64,000 nt of DNA from Eucommia ulmoides (Eukaryota > Streptophyta > Magnoliopsida > Garryales > Eucommiaceae), in assembly GCA_016647705.1 (NCBI GenBank), contig CM028328.1:10906614-10970613 (forward strand). Reading direction: 5' to 3'. The notes under the pieces are model-generated. The model worked only from the letters and a program-made list of their open reading frames with translations, had not been told where the DNA came from and did not search any database. This document shows positions 55,930 to 64,000 of this stretch, piece after piece (position 1 is the first letter of the stretch; each line of letters begins with the position of its first letter). The position numbers and the translations under genes are program-made.

Positions 55930-56015
55930 TTATCCGCTGAGTGCGGAGTGAGATTATCCGCTGAGTGCAGAGTGATGAGACATTTATACTGCGCAGTAAT
56001 TATTTGCTAAGTACA
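55930..56015 (+). repeat. Hairpin units with TGAGT loops in the solo LTR
   Basis: ATCCGCTGAGTGCGGAGTGA and variants, three in tandem. The arms CCGC/GCGG equal those of the TTCG-loop units of the Tekay-like LTRs, but the loop is TGAGT. TACTGCGCAGTAATTAT lies between units in all three LTRs. Confidence 0.68.
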
Positions 56016-56107
56016 GAGTGATGGGTGTTCGTAGTGAAGGCATATCCTACGGATGGTACGGTACCGTTGCAACTCCCGATCGTGAGGTTAAAAAGATCAC
56101 TAGAGCT

Positions 56108-56224
56108 AGCCAGCGTGTGTGTTTGAGATGTGTGTTTGAGGTGTGTACTTGAGATGTGTGTTTGAGGTGTGTGCTTGAGGTGTATGTTTGAAATGTGTGC
56201 TTGAGATGTATGTTTGAGATGTGG
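56108..56224 (+). repeat. Minisatellite, about 16-bp unit GTGTGTTTGAGATGTG
   Basis: Seven imperfect direct units. A shorter version (three to four units) is at 8480-8523 in the Tekay-like 5' LTR. Confidence 0.8.
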
Positions 56225-56767
56225 TGTTTACGTATCTTGGCTAATTTGATATTTATTATCATGGTGATTAGTATGATTTTTATACTAGTTGGATTTGAAT
56301 GGAACGTAATCATATCACTTTATTTTTTGTGCTTTTAAAAATGGAGATTTTACGAGCTAGGTGGTGTTTATAAACTTACGCTTGATCGATTTAGATGTGG
56401 TCGAATGAGTTCTTATTATTAAAAATATTTTTACTAAAAAAATAGTACACTCGCAGGTGAAGCAGTAGGAGTCGGTCCCCTACTGACGCTAGGTAGAGTT
56501 GTGCGATGGAATCAATTTGATTTTTTTCTGAGATGAGTCGTCAGAGGTGAACTAGTGGGGGGTTCACGAGTATTTCTAATTTTGTTATTATTATTTTTGG
56601 GAATGGATGTGTTCCCCTATGAGAGATAGTTGTACATCCTGTATGTATAATATTATATAGATGTATGCATAATGAAAACTGTTAGATGATGGCATGTTTG
56701 GTGACGTCGTGTTGTCGTCATGTCGGTCCCGGGATGGTGAGTGTCTGGGTTGGGTCGTGACAGGTTC

Positions 56768-57470
56768 AATGTGTGAAGGGTAGGGTGAGGAATGAAAGTA
56801 AAATAAGTAGCGATTATGTGTATCTTAAGGAAAATGGGCAAAGGGAAAATTGTGGAAGAAAAAGACTCTGTCGATGTCGATCAGCTACCCAAGAAGGATT
56901 ATGAAGACACCATAAAAATGTCCATCCGGAAACGATCAAAAGTAGCAATGATGCTTGACGATTGGGATTGGGAGTTATTGCAGTTGATATATACTGAGGA
57001 GGGGGGTCGGGTGTGTGCTGAAAACTTTTATACTTGTTACCTTATTTTTTCTGATAACATTTTTGAGCTGATTGCTTGATTCTCGTTTTTGGCAGTGCAT
57101 TTGTGTGGGGGTGGTGAGGGTCCAACGTCAACATTCACATGTAGTGATGCGATATGTTTAATTCAGGATAAGCAAGTTGTTGATAATGTATGCAGCTTAT
57201 CCGATGTTGTTGTTTGTAGGACGTTCATTAAAATGATGATCCCCTTAATTGTGTTTGGACGATATTATGTGTGAATGTTAATGTTCTCGTTTTTCAATTT
57301 TTCAATTCATAGGTTATTGATTCATTTAGCGAATTCTTGGAATTACGGATGCGGACAATCAACGCCATACGCAATACAAATGGGGTGGGGACGCTGGACT
57401 AGTCAAAGTTCGTTATCGCGAGTGTGTGGTAAGCATCAATTGTCTTAATTTGTCTACTACTAGTGACATC
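56768..57470 (+). pseudogene. ULP-like gene, part between the solo LTR and the ULP domain
   Basis: Continues the coding frame interrupted at 54122, with KGKIVEEKDSVDVDQLPKKD and KMSIRKRSKVAMMLDDWDWE, an acidic-then-basic stretch. A GT-ended intron probably starts near 57013. Later exons near 57110-57230 and 57313-57400 (SFSEFLELRMRTINAI) follow the ULP gene order. A TAG at about 57399 breaks the frame. Confidence 0.55.
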
Positions 57471-58204
57471 GAGGCTAACATATGATTTATGCCACACAGA
57501 CTGTTCTAAAGAAAAAACAATAGAAACTCTTGGATTATTTACACGCAACGATCCAAGCTGCGTTTATCAACAACTGCCGGTACCTATTGTTCCTCGTAAA
57601 TTCAGATGGACGTCATGCGTACACAAATCATTGGACGTTATTAGTACTTGATATAAAGAAAAAAAATTGGACATTCTATAACTCCCTTTTGCCTAGCCCG
57701 ATGTCTGACCACTACTTCAAGGATGTCCGATGGGTGGTATGTAATATACGGTGCTTAATTTTCTCATACACATTTGTTTGCTAAAAAACACAAAAATAAT
57801 GTTGAAAAAATTCTTATTGTGAATGTTCTATAGAAAATTGTCGTTGAGTTGTTCCTCAACAAACAAATTAACCATGAATGGGGGGATGCTTCCATTAAAT
57901 AATGTCTTGGAACGCCACAGCAAAAAGGATCGTAAGTGTGTATAACTACTTTTTATGTACCAACCATTTTTACGTAAATCTATAAATCAAAATTTCTCTT
58001 TCCGTTCACAAGATCGATTATGGTATGTACATGATATATATAATGCTCCAGTATGCCGAGAACAAACCTGTTGCAAAAAAATTAAAAGCGGAAGAGGTTA
58101 AAAATATCCGTAAGATAGTCGTCCATTACTTGTTGAACGATTGGAAGCGAACTTGGTCCCTTTCAACTGCCAAACTGATAAAGAAGCATGATGGGTCTAT
58201 ATAG
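57470..58204 (+). pseudogene. ULP1-like (C48) domain with catalytic Cys replaced
   Basis: The His of the catalytic set is seen in NHWTLLVLDIKKK (His codon 57629-57631). FYNSL has Asn (57680-57682) where Asp or Asn is expected. PQQKGS gives the oxyanion Gln (57918-57920). An intron follows (donor after 57928, acceptor AG at 58011-58012). The next block reads DYGMYMIYIM where ULPs have Asp-Cys-Gly, so the nucleophile Cys is Tyr (codon 58019-58021). The splice as drawn is one base out of frame. A C-terminal helix and Lys-rich end lead to a stop at 58202-58204. It could not cut SUMO; any remaining role would be binding. Confidence 0.72.
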
Positions 58205-58782
58205 GTGATTGAACAATCAATAGCTTGTTTTGGATTTGGTTATTTGTAATTAACATAGATTTGGATTTTGGGTTCTGTGTGCACATTCACAAGAACACTA
58301 CCATATAACACATCTTATCACCAAAAATCATATCTGAGTTAGTGAACGTTCATGTGCAAACTGAACATTCAGAATGCACATAGAACAAAATAGATGTTTT
58401 GCATATCTGAATGTTCATATATGGTTGTGTTGCATAAGTTCATGTTTGTGGCATGAAAAAATCTGTAATTCAAAAATGAACATTCAAGAAAATGTATATA
58501 GAACAAACAAATGTTTGAATATCTGAAATGTTCATGTATGGTTGTGTTGCATAAGTTTATGCTTGTAGGCATGAAAAATGCAAAAAACGTAAAAAAAACA
58601 CATGATCACAAAAGAATTTTGCAAAAAAGAAAGGAGAGATTAGATATATACCCATCTTAACAAAAACAAAATATAAGCATCCATACCCACAAAACAAAAA
58701 TAAAAAATAAAAAAAATTGTTCGAACTTAAAACATATGCTTTCGTAGATTGATGTATCAAAAAATAGACCTAGGTCAAATAA
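58205..58782. other. Non-coding tail region of the MULE with GAATGTTC words
   Basis: GAACATTC or GAATGTTC-type words occur near 58270, 58345, 58362, 58389, 58477 and 58528 in both orientations. Two stretches of about 90 bp (58377-58445 and 58490-58560) are direct repeats with the shared end ATGGTTGTGTTGCATAAGTT. No coding region is seen. Confidence 0.6.
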
Positions 58783-59690
58783 TCACTCCGCCATGTTGAC
58801 GGACAATTCGCTCGGCGTTGGCGAAGCAAAACCAGGGCCAAGGTAGCTCCTCAATCGCTCAACCTCTTCCTCTAGGTTAGCAACACGTCTATGAAGGTAC
58901 TCCACTTCCACCCTCATTTTGTCAGTCTCATCGCATTTGCTGTGGTACCTCCAGCATGCCTCGCCTATCTTCCATTGCATTGATCTTGCTAACTCCAGTA
59001 GTCTCTTGGAATCCTTGTCTCACCTATTGACTTGTGTATCAAACGCATTGTTCGTATTATTTTGCTAGTTGACAGTCTGGTTGTTCCCCTCGTTATCCAT
59101 TGCCTAACACACAAAGTCAACCTATATGGGTTTGTCAGTCCAAAACATTACGAAAACAGTGTGTGAGATTCAATTGCACACTAAAAAAATCTGAAAAAAT
59201 ATTCATAAACTGGAATTTATAAGGGGAAGGGATGAACATTCATACAGGGGGAAAAAAATGTTCCCCCCCTAGTTTTCCCGTATTCAAACACACATATTCA
59301 AAACCATCGAAACCCTGGATAGAAAAAATGAGACGTACTGACCATGTGTTTCGATAAACGAAACATGTATCTGTTCGGAAAAAACAAAATACTACATACT
59401 AAAATCGTGCGGACGAGCAAACGTAGATCTTAAAATAGGGCTAAAAATAACTTAAAACCACCAACTAACAGAAACATCTTACAGATGTGTTACGACAGTC
59501 TGGTGGCAAAAATCCAAAACCCATATGTGTGCTAACACATACGAATTGTAGATTAAGAATTGTATATAGACTTACCAATATCTCACTGTGTTCTCGCTGG
59601 TAGAACTTCAAACATTACTTTATGAGGAATGTCAGGTAACTCAAAATCAATCTCTCTATGGGCATGGATTGGAATTCAGATCGTAGTATA
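58783..59690 (-). pseudogene. Small coiled-coil gene of the MULE (third gene)
   Basis: The ORF starts at 59100 and ends at 58783, 105 residues. MDNEGNNQTVN is followed by a stop (TAG) and Asn-rich residues, then a second stop (TGA). The remaining 65 residues are open: MQWKIGEACWRYHSKC, then a coiled coil (VEYLHRRVANLEEEVERLRS) and a short tail. A TATA box (minus strand 59694-59686), a leader exon ending at 59576 with GT, and an AG just before the ATG at about 59104 give a gene model with a 5'-UTR intron. Both stops are one C-to-T change from Gln or Arg/Trp. I know no family for it. In position it could match the small gene (vanB-type) of three-gene VANDAL elements, but that is a guess. Confidence 0.5.
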
Positions 59691-59694
59691 TATA
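59686..59694 (-). promoter_or_regulatory. TATA box of the small MULE gene
   Basis: CTATATATAC on the minus strand, about 110 bp before the splice donor at 59575 of the proposed leader exon. Confidence 0.5.
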
Positions 59695-59699
59695 GATCT

Positions 59700-60489
59700 A
59701 TTCCCTTTGGCCTCTGTACCTGGATGGACGTCTGGGGTGTGGCGTTCCATTGTCCAAAGCACGAAACCGATGGCGTGGGGTGGCACTTCACATAGAGTCA
59801 TGAATGTTCATTCTGATTCCTTTCTTATCGATCCACGAAACAATAATTGACTCATGTCACCAAACCTAAAATTTGTACGAAAATATTGGGAAGTGGATAA
59901 ATGTTAATTTTTTTTAAGATCCAATAATGAGAAGGGTGAGAAACATATGAGTTAGTTTTTTTGTACATTCATATTTGAGTGACATCTAGTGAAATTTTGT
60001 GTTGAAAAAAATAAATTGAAATCTAATATTTGTACTTATTTGATGCAAAGTAATTGTGAGGGGACGTAAGTACAACAATGTGGTGTTGATGGGTTGCGTG
60101 AATATTCATGATGACTTTCACCAAAAACATATATCTGTACGAAAAAATTGGGTGCATGTTTATGATGGCTTCCTTTTTCTTTTGCTAATGTCAACTGTAC
60201 TTATTCTGCTTGGTTCTGTGGGAATGGAACCCCTTCAAGATAATTGATGCTATTGTATGGCCAAAACATCCCACTCCACAGAATACATAAGAAATTGCTG
60301 AAGAAATTTTTTCGTGCACTGTATAAAAGTAATCTGTGTAACGAAAAATGAAAGTGAAATTAACAGTATGAAAATTTATATAAAGTATCTAAGTAGCAAT
60401 AAAACGAATAAAAAAAAAAGATGCATTGTCTCGGAAAAATGCTCCAAATGTCTATAAAATTAATAAATGAAACAAAATAAATTGAGATG
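59700..60489. other. Non-coding region between the two minus-strand MULE genes
   Basis: GAATGTTC-type words at 59802-59811 and GAATATTCATGATG at 60099. Otherwise AT-rich. The downstream part would hold the transposase 3' end. I see no other gene. Confidence 0.5.
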
Positions 60490-63400
60490 CTAAATTGGGT
60501 CTGTGCACATCTTCCTGTTGTGAAGCCCAATTTTTTTGCAACGGCCGTAATGAATTTCAACGATCTTGCCCTTGGACGGTATACGCTTCTTCCTGGGACG
60601 TCCAGGTTGCTTTTTGGTAATCGGTGGGAGGATCACAACTTTATCTTCTTTCCACACCGACCTCTCAAGTGTCAGGACGCTGAAAATTCTTTCCACATAT
60701 GTTTGTTTGTAGTAGTCTACTAAGAAGTAAACATCAATAAATAAATGCATGTTCTGGCCGCTCTTCAAAATAGTCGAATATGCATGTGCGCATGGAAAGT
60801 CGTTGACTTGCTAGTTCAAACATGTGCATGACATGTTTTTCAAGTCAACCAACACGGACAGATGTGATAGAACTTCGTAAACATTATTCCCATATTCAAT
60901 GACCATCCAAGTTCATCCTAAACTAATATTTTGTGCAATCATTTCGTCGCGGCACAACAAAATAACTCCCATCTCGTTAATGAATCAATGCGTCTGGCGG
61001 ACATTTGTGCTATTAACTTACATCTGATTTTGTCAATCATCGTTATAACTGTGAGATGTCTCAGATCACAAATCCATGCATTGAATGATTCCGTAAGGTT
61101 TGATGACATTTCGCCGTACCGTTACCTTGAAAGAACATGTTACAAAATCTATCCAGCGAGACGTCGTGTAATAAATTTTTAACTCGACCTCTACTCTCGG
61201 CCTTCAGGGCATCAAGCATTTCATTATATTTGTTAAATGTCGTCGCATATGCCATTTTTGTAAATTTGAAGACCAAGCTCTCTTTGAATCTTTGCTTCAT
61301 TCCGGTTAACTTGTCCTTCAGGTTATTCTTCAAGTGATTGAGGCAAAATGCATGGAAACTGTTTGGGAACATTTTTCCCATACCGTCGATGATCCCGTTG
61401 TGTCTATCTAATATGAATGTTAACACATGTGCATGCGAAACAATTATGGATAAATTGGTTAAGAATCACCGTCAATTGTCGTCGTTCTTCGCATCTACGA
61501 TGGCAAACACAATCGGGAATATTCTTGTGAATACCAAAAAATCGTCAAAGTTATGTATTAGACTGTCACCAAAAAATGCAGAAAATAAACTAAATATATT
61601 TTACATTGATTTATCATTTTAATTACCATTTGCTCCGTCTTTTGCATTCGCTACCAATAGACATCCCTTATAACGACCACATAAGAAAGTCCCATCCAGA
61701 AAAATCATGGGGCGGAAATAGTTGAAACCTTTAATGCTAATGTTAAATGCAATAAAACTTCTCTTAAAATGACCCATTTCTTTGTCATAATCTAGAACAA
61801 AATGACTCCCTGGGTTCGTACGCATACAAGCATCGATGTACCATCAAAGTTGGTCGTATGAAGATTTGTAATCCTTGTATAACTCTTTTTGGGCTTTCTC
61901 AACGCGGTTCCACGCAATATGGTATAGGATGTCAATCCTATAATAATTCTTGAACGTGTGAACGACATCAATGAGGCGAACATCAGGTGTGTTTCTCACC
62001 AAATCAACTAAGCAAGACTTCACCACATTTGAGTTCATGTTTGTGTTCTAGGTTGACATATAAGCAGCCCCGCATGAGTGTACATTGTTCAACTTCTATA
62101 TGTAGAAAAACCCATTGCTCTCATTCACCCGCACGTGTACTTCCCAATTGCACCCTATTTCTTCCTTTCGTGAACATTCTGTTGTAACTCTCTTTTTATC
62201 GTTTTTCTTCAATTTGAAGGTAAAACCTCCATGAAACAACAAACTTCATAAGAATTTCCCTAAATTCTGGTTCCCTGCCCATAAAAATATGTCCTACCTC
62301 TTTGATGCCTTCATCTCATTGATTCGATAGCAATATTTTTTTGTGACAACGGACAAAAAATCGACAACAAATCATGATCTCTCATTTCGTCTTCTCCGTT
62401 GCCCCCAAAACGTTGAGGGCTCGATTGTCATTATGGGTCCGCTGTCATCCGATCCATACCCGCTGCCACACACTTTGATGTCGACATAGATATATTTGAA
62501 CTTCAAAATTCGAGAAATGCTACAGACAACTTCAAAGTCGGCTTGGGATTACAGTATACACTTGTCGTGTCCAGGGATGGAGTAGTATAGCTCAAATGCG
62601 TCATGCAACAGTATCTCCCACCTCGCTATTATTTTTTGAACCAACGTGTCAAACATGAGATGATCCGCGTGTTTAATTCCGTAAGAATACCCATCAAGCT
62701 TGCACATCAGCACTAGTTCGTATGCATTATCCATTTCGTTTGTTATCTGCCCATTTACAAACTAAGGCTCACAAAAAATAACATAGTAATGTGCGCAAAA
62801 AAATCGATCTATGCTACCATTTAAAATGCAATTTAGAGTTTCTCTGTCTATTTCAAACACAACAATTGACAAGATGATTTTGAAAAACATTCACACCATA
62901 TTAACATGTTAAAAATCCATTTATAAGGAGATGTTTCTTTGTTCATTCCATGCATACCCTTCACATGTTGAACATTCCCTCTGCCCCTGAACATTTCGTA
63001 TTCATATGTTCATCCAGTGAATATTCTCAAATGTAAGCAAAATATAATATTTTTCGGAACATTTTAGTAAATGTTCTCTAAAACGCCTCCCCTCTCCCCC
63101 CCCCCCCCCTAAAATATTCTCATACGCTGTGTATTTTTGTGACTTTGTTTAGATCTCAAAACTAAGGATATGGCAAAACAAAACCTTCTTTGTGAATGTT
63201 ATCAAATGTAATCAAAATATGAGGTTTTTTATAACATGCAGTGAATGTTCTAAAAACTCCCCGGATATTCCCATATGCTATGCATTTATGTGACTTGTAT
63301 ATATCTCGAAACTATGGATATGGAAAAACAAAGCCGAACTGATTTTGCAGATTGAACATCGATTTTTGTTAAAAATATAAATGGGTGAAACTTTGACAAT

Positions 63401-63695
63401 CGAAAAAAAACACAATATACTCACCACACCACACGATATCTTGTTTCCGTTTCAATACATAACCCCGAGCTCGATAGATAAAAAATATCATGACTACAAT
63501 CCAATGTTCCACTTATTCTTTCTGATGGATTCGAAGTTTGTTTTGGTCGTCTTTTCATTTATAAAAAATATGGGTTTTTTTGAAATGAGAAAATATGCCA
63601 TAAATAAGATGTATTAATGAACCTACCTAATTAATCTGTGAATGAGAACTTACCGTAATCGTCTGCTCAACCAACAAAGGGGTATCGACGTCCAT
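60490..63695 (-). pseudogene. MuDR/MULE transposase, full domain set but with stops
   Basis: Order on the minus strand. A candidate first exon MDVDTPLLVEQTIT is at 63695-63654 with GTAAGT. The N-terminal region starts MDNAYELVLMCKLDGYSYG (62734). The MuDR DNA-binding region follows, KKNDKKRVTTECSRKEE, GCNWEVHV and NVHSCG (about 62230-62050). The catalytic core has Asp in IFLDGTFLCGRYKG (codon 61694-61696), a 103-bp intron (61626-61524), then IFPIVFAIVDAKND and Asp in ILDRHNGIIDG (61406-61408), with FHAFCLNHL. A SWIM finger follows (MSCTCLN, FPCAHAYS; about 60835-60785). The C-terminus is LPPITKKQPGRPRKKRIPSK with a degenerate knuckle RCKKIGLHNRKMC. Stops near 62546, 61845, 61470, 61060 and 60815 and one frame change or more make it inactive as read. 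Confidence 0.85.
62870..63380. repeat. GTGAATGTTC/GAACATTCAC words in the transposase first intron region
   Basis: Words occur near 62886 (AACATTCAC), 62969 (GAACATTCC), 62989, 63019, 63073 (GTAAATGTTC), 63192 (GTGAATGTT), 63242 (GTGAATGTTC) and 63353, in both orientations. This is the right-hand counterpart of the 51200-51960 array. If the first transposase exon is right, both arrays lie in first introns. Confidence 0.68.
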
Positions 63696-63859
63696 GCATT
63701 TGGTATTTTCAACGGATCATATTATTAGAATGTTTTATAAAAGGTTGAAATAATAATTTTTATTACATAATGGTTTGATGAGGAAAGAGAATATGCAATT
63801 TGGTCTAAATAATAAAAATCCCTTAGAAATATCTCAACTAACTATCTAATGGTAAAAAA

Positions 63860-63864
<5 letters not shown>

Positions 63865-63896
<32 letters not shown>
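63865..63896. repeat. Poly(T) tract
   Basis: About 32 T in a row, after which the character of the sequence changes (ACACCTCCTCAACTC and ACTCTAACTTTG words). It may mark the edge of another element that continues beyond the window. Confidence 0.85.
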
Positions 63897-63897
<1 letters not shown>

Positions 63898-64000
63898 TAT
63901 ATAGCGGGTTAATACCATTTACACCTCCTCAACTCTTTTGACACTCCACATATACCCTCTAACTTTGAAAGTACCACGGGCATAACTTCACTCGCATTCA

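Larger units (their letters stand above)
54123..56762 (+). mobile_element. Solo LTR related to the Tekay-like element (2640 bp)
   Basis: It begins TGTAAGACCCCGAC and ends GGGTCGTGACA. The 5-bp sequence GGTTC flanks it exactly (54118-54122 and 56763-56767). It aligns in order with the LTRs at 6250-9044 and 13973-16719: the TA run, the GTAGGAGTCGGTCCCCTACT segment and the GGTTCGCAGGCACC segment. Divergence is much higher than between those two, so it belongs to a different subfamily. It interrupts the ULP-like gene between its coiled coil and ULP domains. Confidence 0.87.
51100..58204 (+). pseudogene. ULP-like gene of the MULE (plant-mobile/DUF1985-like domain, coiled coil, C48 domain)
   Basis: A multi-exon gene in the plus direction. 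A candidate first exon (51100-51189; MTKKLKTLSSLSRKRKNPEY) is basic and ends at a GT. A long intron full of GTGAATGTTC words follows. The N-terminal domain spans 51985-52950, the coiled coil 53053-54117 and the ULP1-like domain 57470-58204. Stops and frame changes break several exons, and a 2.6-kb solo LTR sits inside it. ULP1 domains cut SUMO from proteins; in MULEs such genes are carried as element genes of uncertain role. The order of domains matches Kaonashi-type ULP genes and, in the N-terminal domain, probably VANC-type proteins. Exon borders beyond those stated are not certain. Confidence 0.62.
50527..64000. mobile_element. Large ULP-carrying Mutator-like element (Kaonashi/VANDAL-like), right end beyond window or unresolved
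   Basis: It carries a plus-strand gene with plant-mobile/DUF1985-like and ULP1 domains (51100-58204), a small minus-strand gene (58783-59690) and a minus-strand MuDR transposase (60490-63695). Non-coding stretches share the word GTGAATGTTC. The left boundary is inferred from the loss of duplication homology at about 50527. I found no long terminal inverted repeats; VANDAL-type MULEs typically lack them. The sequence that should follow on the right of the insertion site (as at 25275 onward in copy 1) is not seen before 64000. Confidence 0.7.

Noticed and set aside
59629-59850. 73-residue plus-strand frame
   Set aside because: It overlaps the promoter and leader of the small minus-strand gene and has no known motif.
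61137-62187. Plus-strand frames opposite the MULE transposase
   Set aside because: They are antisense shadows of the transposase exons.

Overview
The window is AT-rich plant nuclear DNA, from an angiosperm and probably a eudicot. It is mostly transposable elements nested in and beside one another. Evidence for a plant: initiator-Met-tRNA primer sites on plant-type LTR retroelements, a Tekay/Del-like chromovirus with a chromodomain, a Tat-lineage gypsy fragment, a Mutator-like element (MULE) carrying a ULP1-like gene, and a small heavy-metal-associated (HMA) protein of the plant HIPP/Pik-HMA type with a CaaX tail. I found no rRNA, tRNA, CRISPR or bacterial-type feature.

Layout. 1-18957: an old internally reduced Ty1/copia-type element. 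Its 5' LTR is cut by the window edge and holds a 560-bp hAT MITE. Its 3' LTR is split by a 10.5-kb Tekay-like gypsy element (6250-16719; 5-bp target duplication ATGTA). 19910-20032: a tRNA-derived SINE. 20785-25290 and 46863-50527: two copies of a segmental duplication carrying the HMA gene. The first copy (about 21 kb) is decayed and holds a 2.4-kb insertion with a captured PP2C fragment. The second copy (about 48 kb) has an intact three-exon model with TATA box and CaaX box. 25679-32440: a Tork-like copia element with many lesions. 32876-35270: a solo LTR of the first copia family. 35471-35948: a CACTA-like terminus sitting inside a minus-strand Tat-lineage gypsy pol (35955-38750). 39341-40004: a second hAT-type element. 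42720-45982: the 3' part of another member of the first copia family. 49029-49732: a further solo LTR.

The most unusual region is about 50527-64000. It reads as a large MULE of the ULP-carrying (Kaonashi/VANDAL-like) type. It holds (i) a plus-strand gene with an N-terminal plant-mobile/DUF1985-like domain, a coiled-coil middle and a C-terminal ULP1 (C48) domain whose expected catalytic Cys is Tyr; (ii) a minus-strand MuDR transposase with N-terminal zinc DNA-binding region, catalytic core, SWIM finger and basic C-terminus; and (iii) a small minus-strand coiled-coil gene with its own TATA box and a 5'-UTR intron. Non-coding parts carry many copies of a short word, GTGAATGTTC. That combination resembles VANDAL elements, whose VANC anti-silencing protein recognises motifs repeated in its own element. 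A 2.6-kb Tekay-related solo LTR (54123-56762, target duplication GGTTC) interrupts the ULP-like gene.

How the parts relate. Target duplications give an order of events: copia insertion, then Tekay insertion into its LTR; segmental duplication, then later insertions that differ between copies; MULE arrival, then the solo-LTR insertion. Premature stops in the gypsy polyprotein are almost all explained by C-to-T changes (CAG, CAA, CGA or TGG to stop). Cys-to-Tyr changes are frequent in the copia elements. Both fit methylation-driven decay of silenced DNA. Reading was by eye; identities and ages are approximate.
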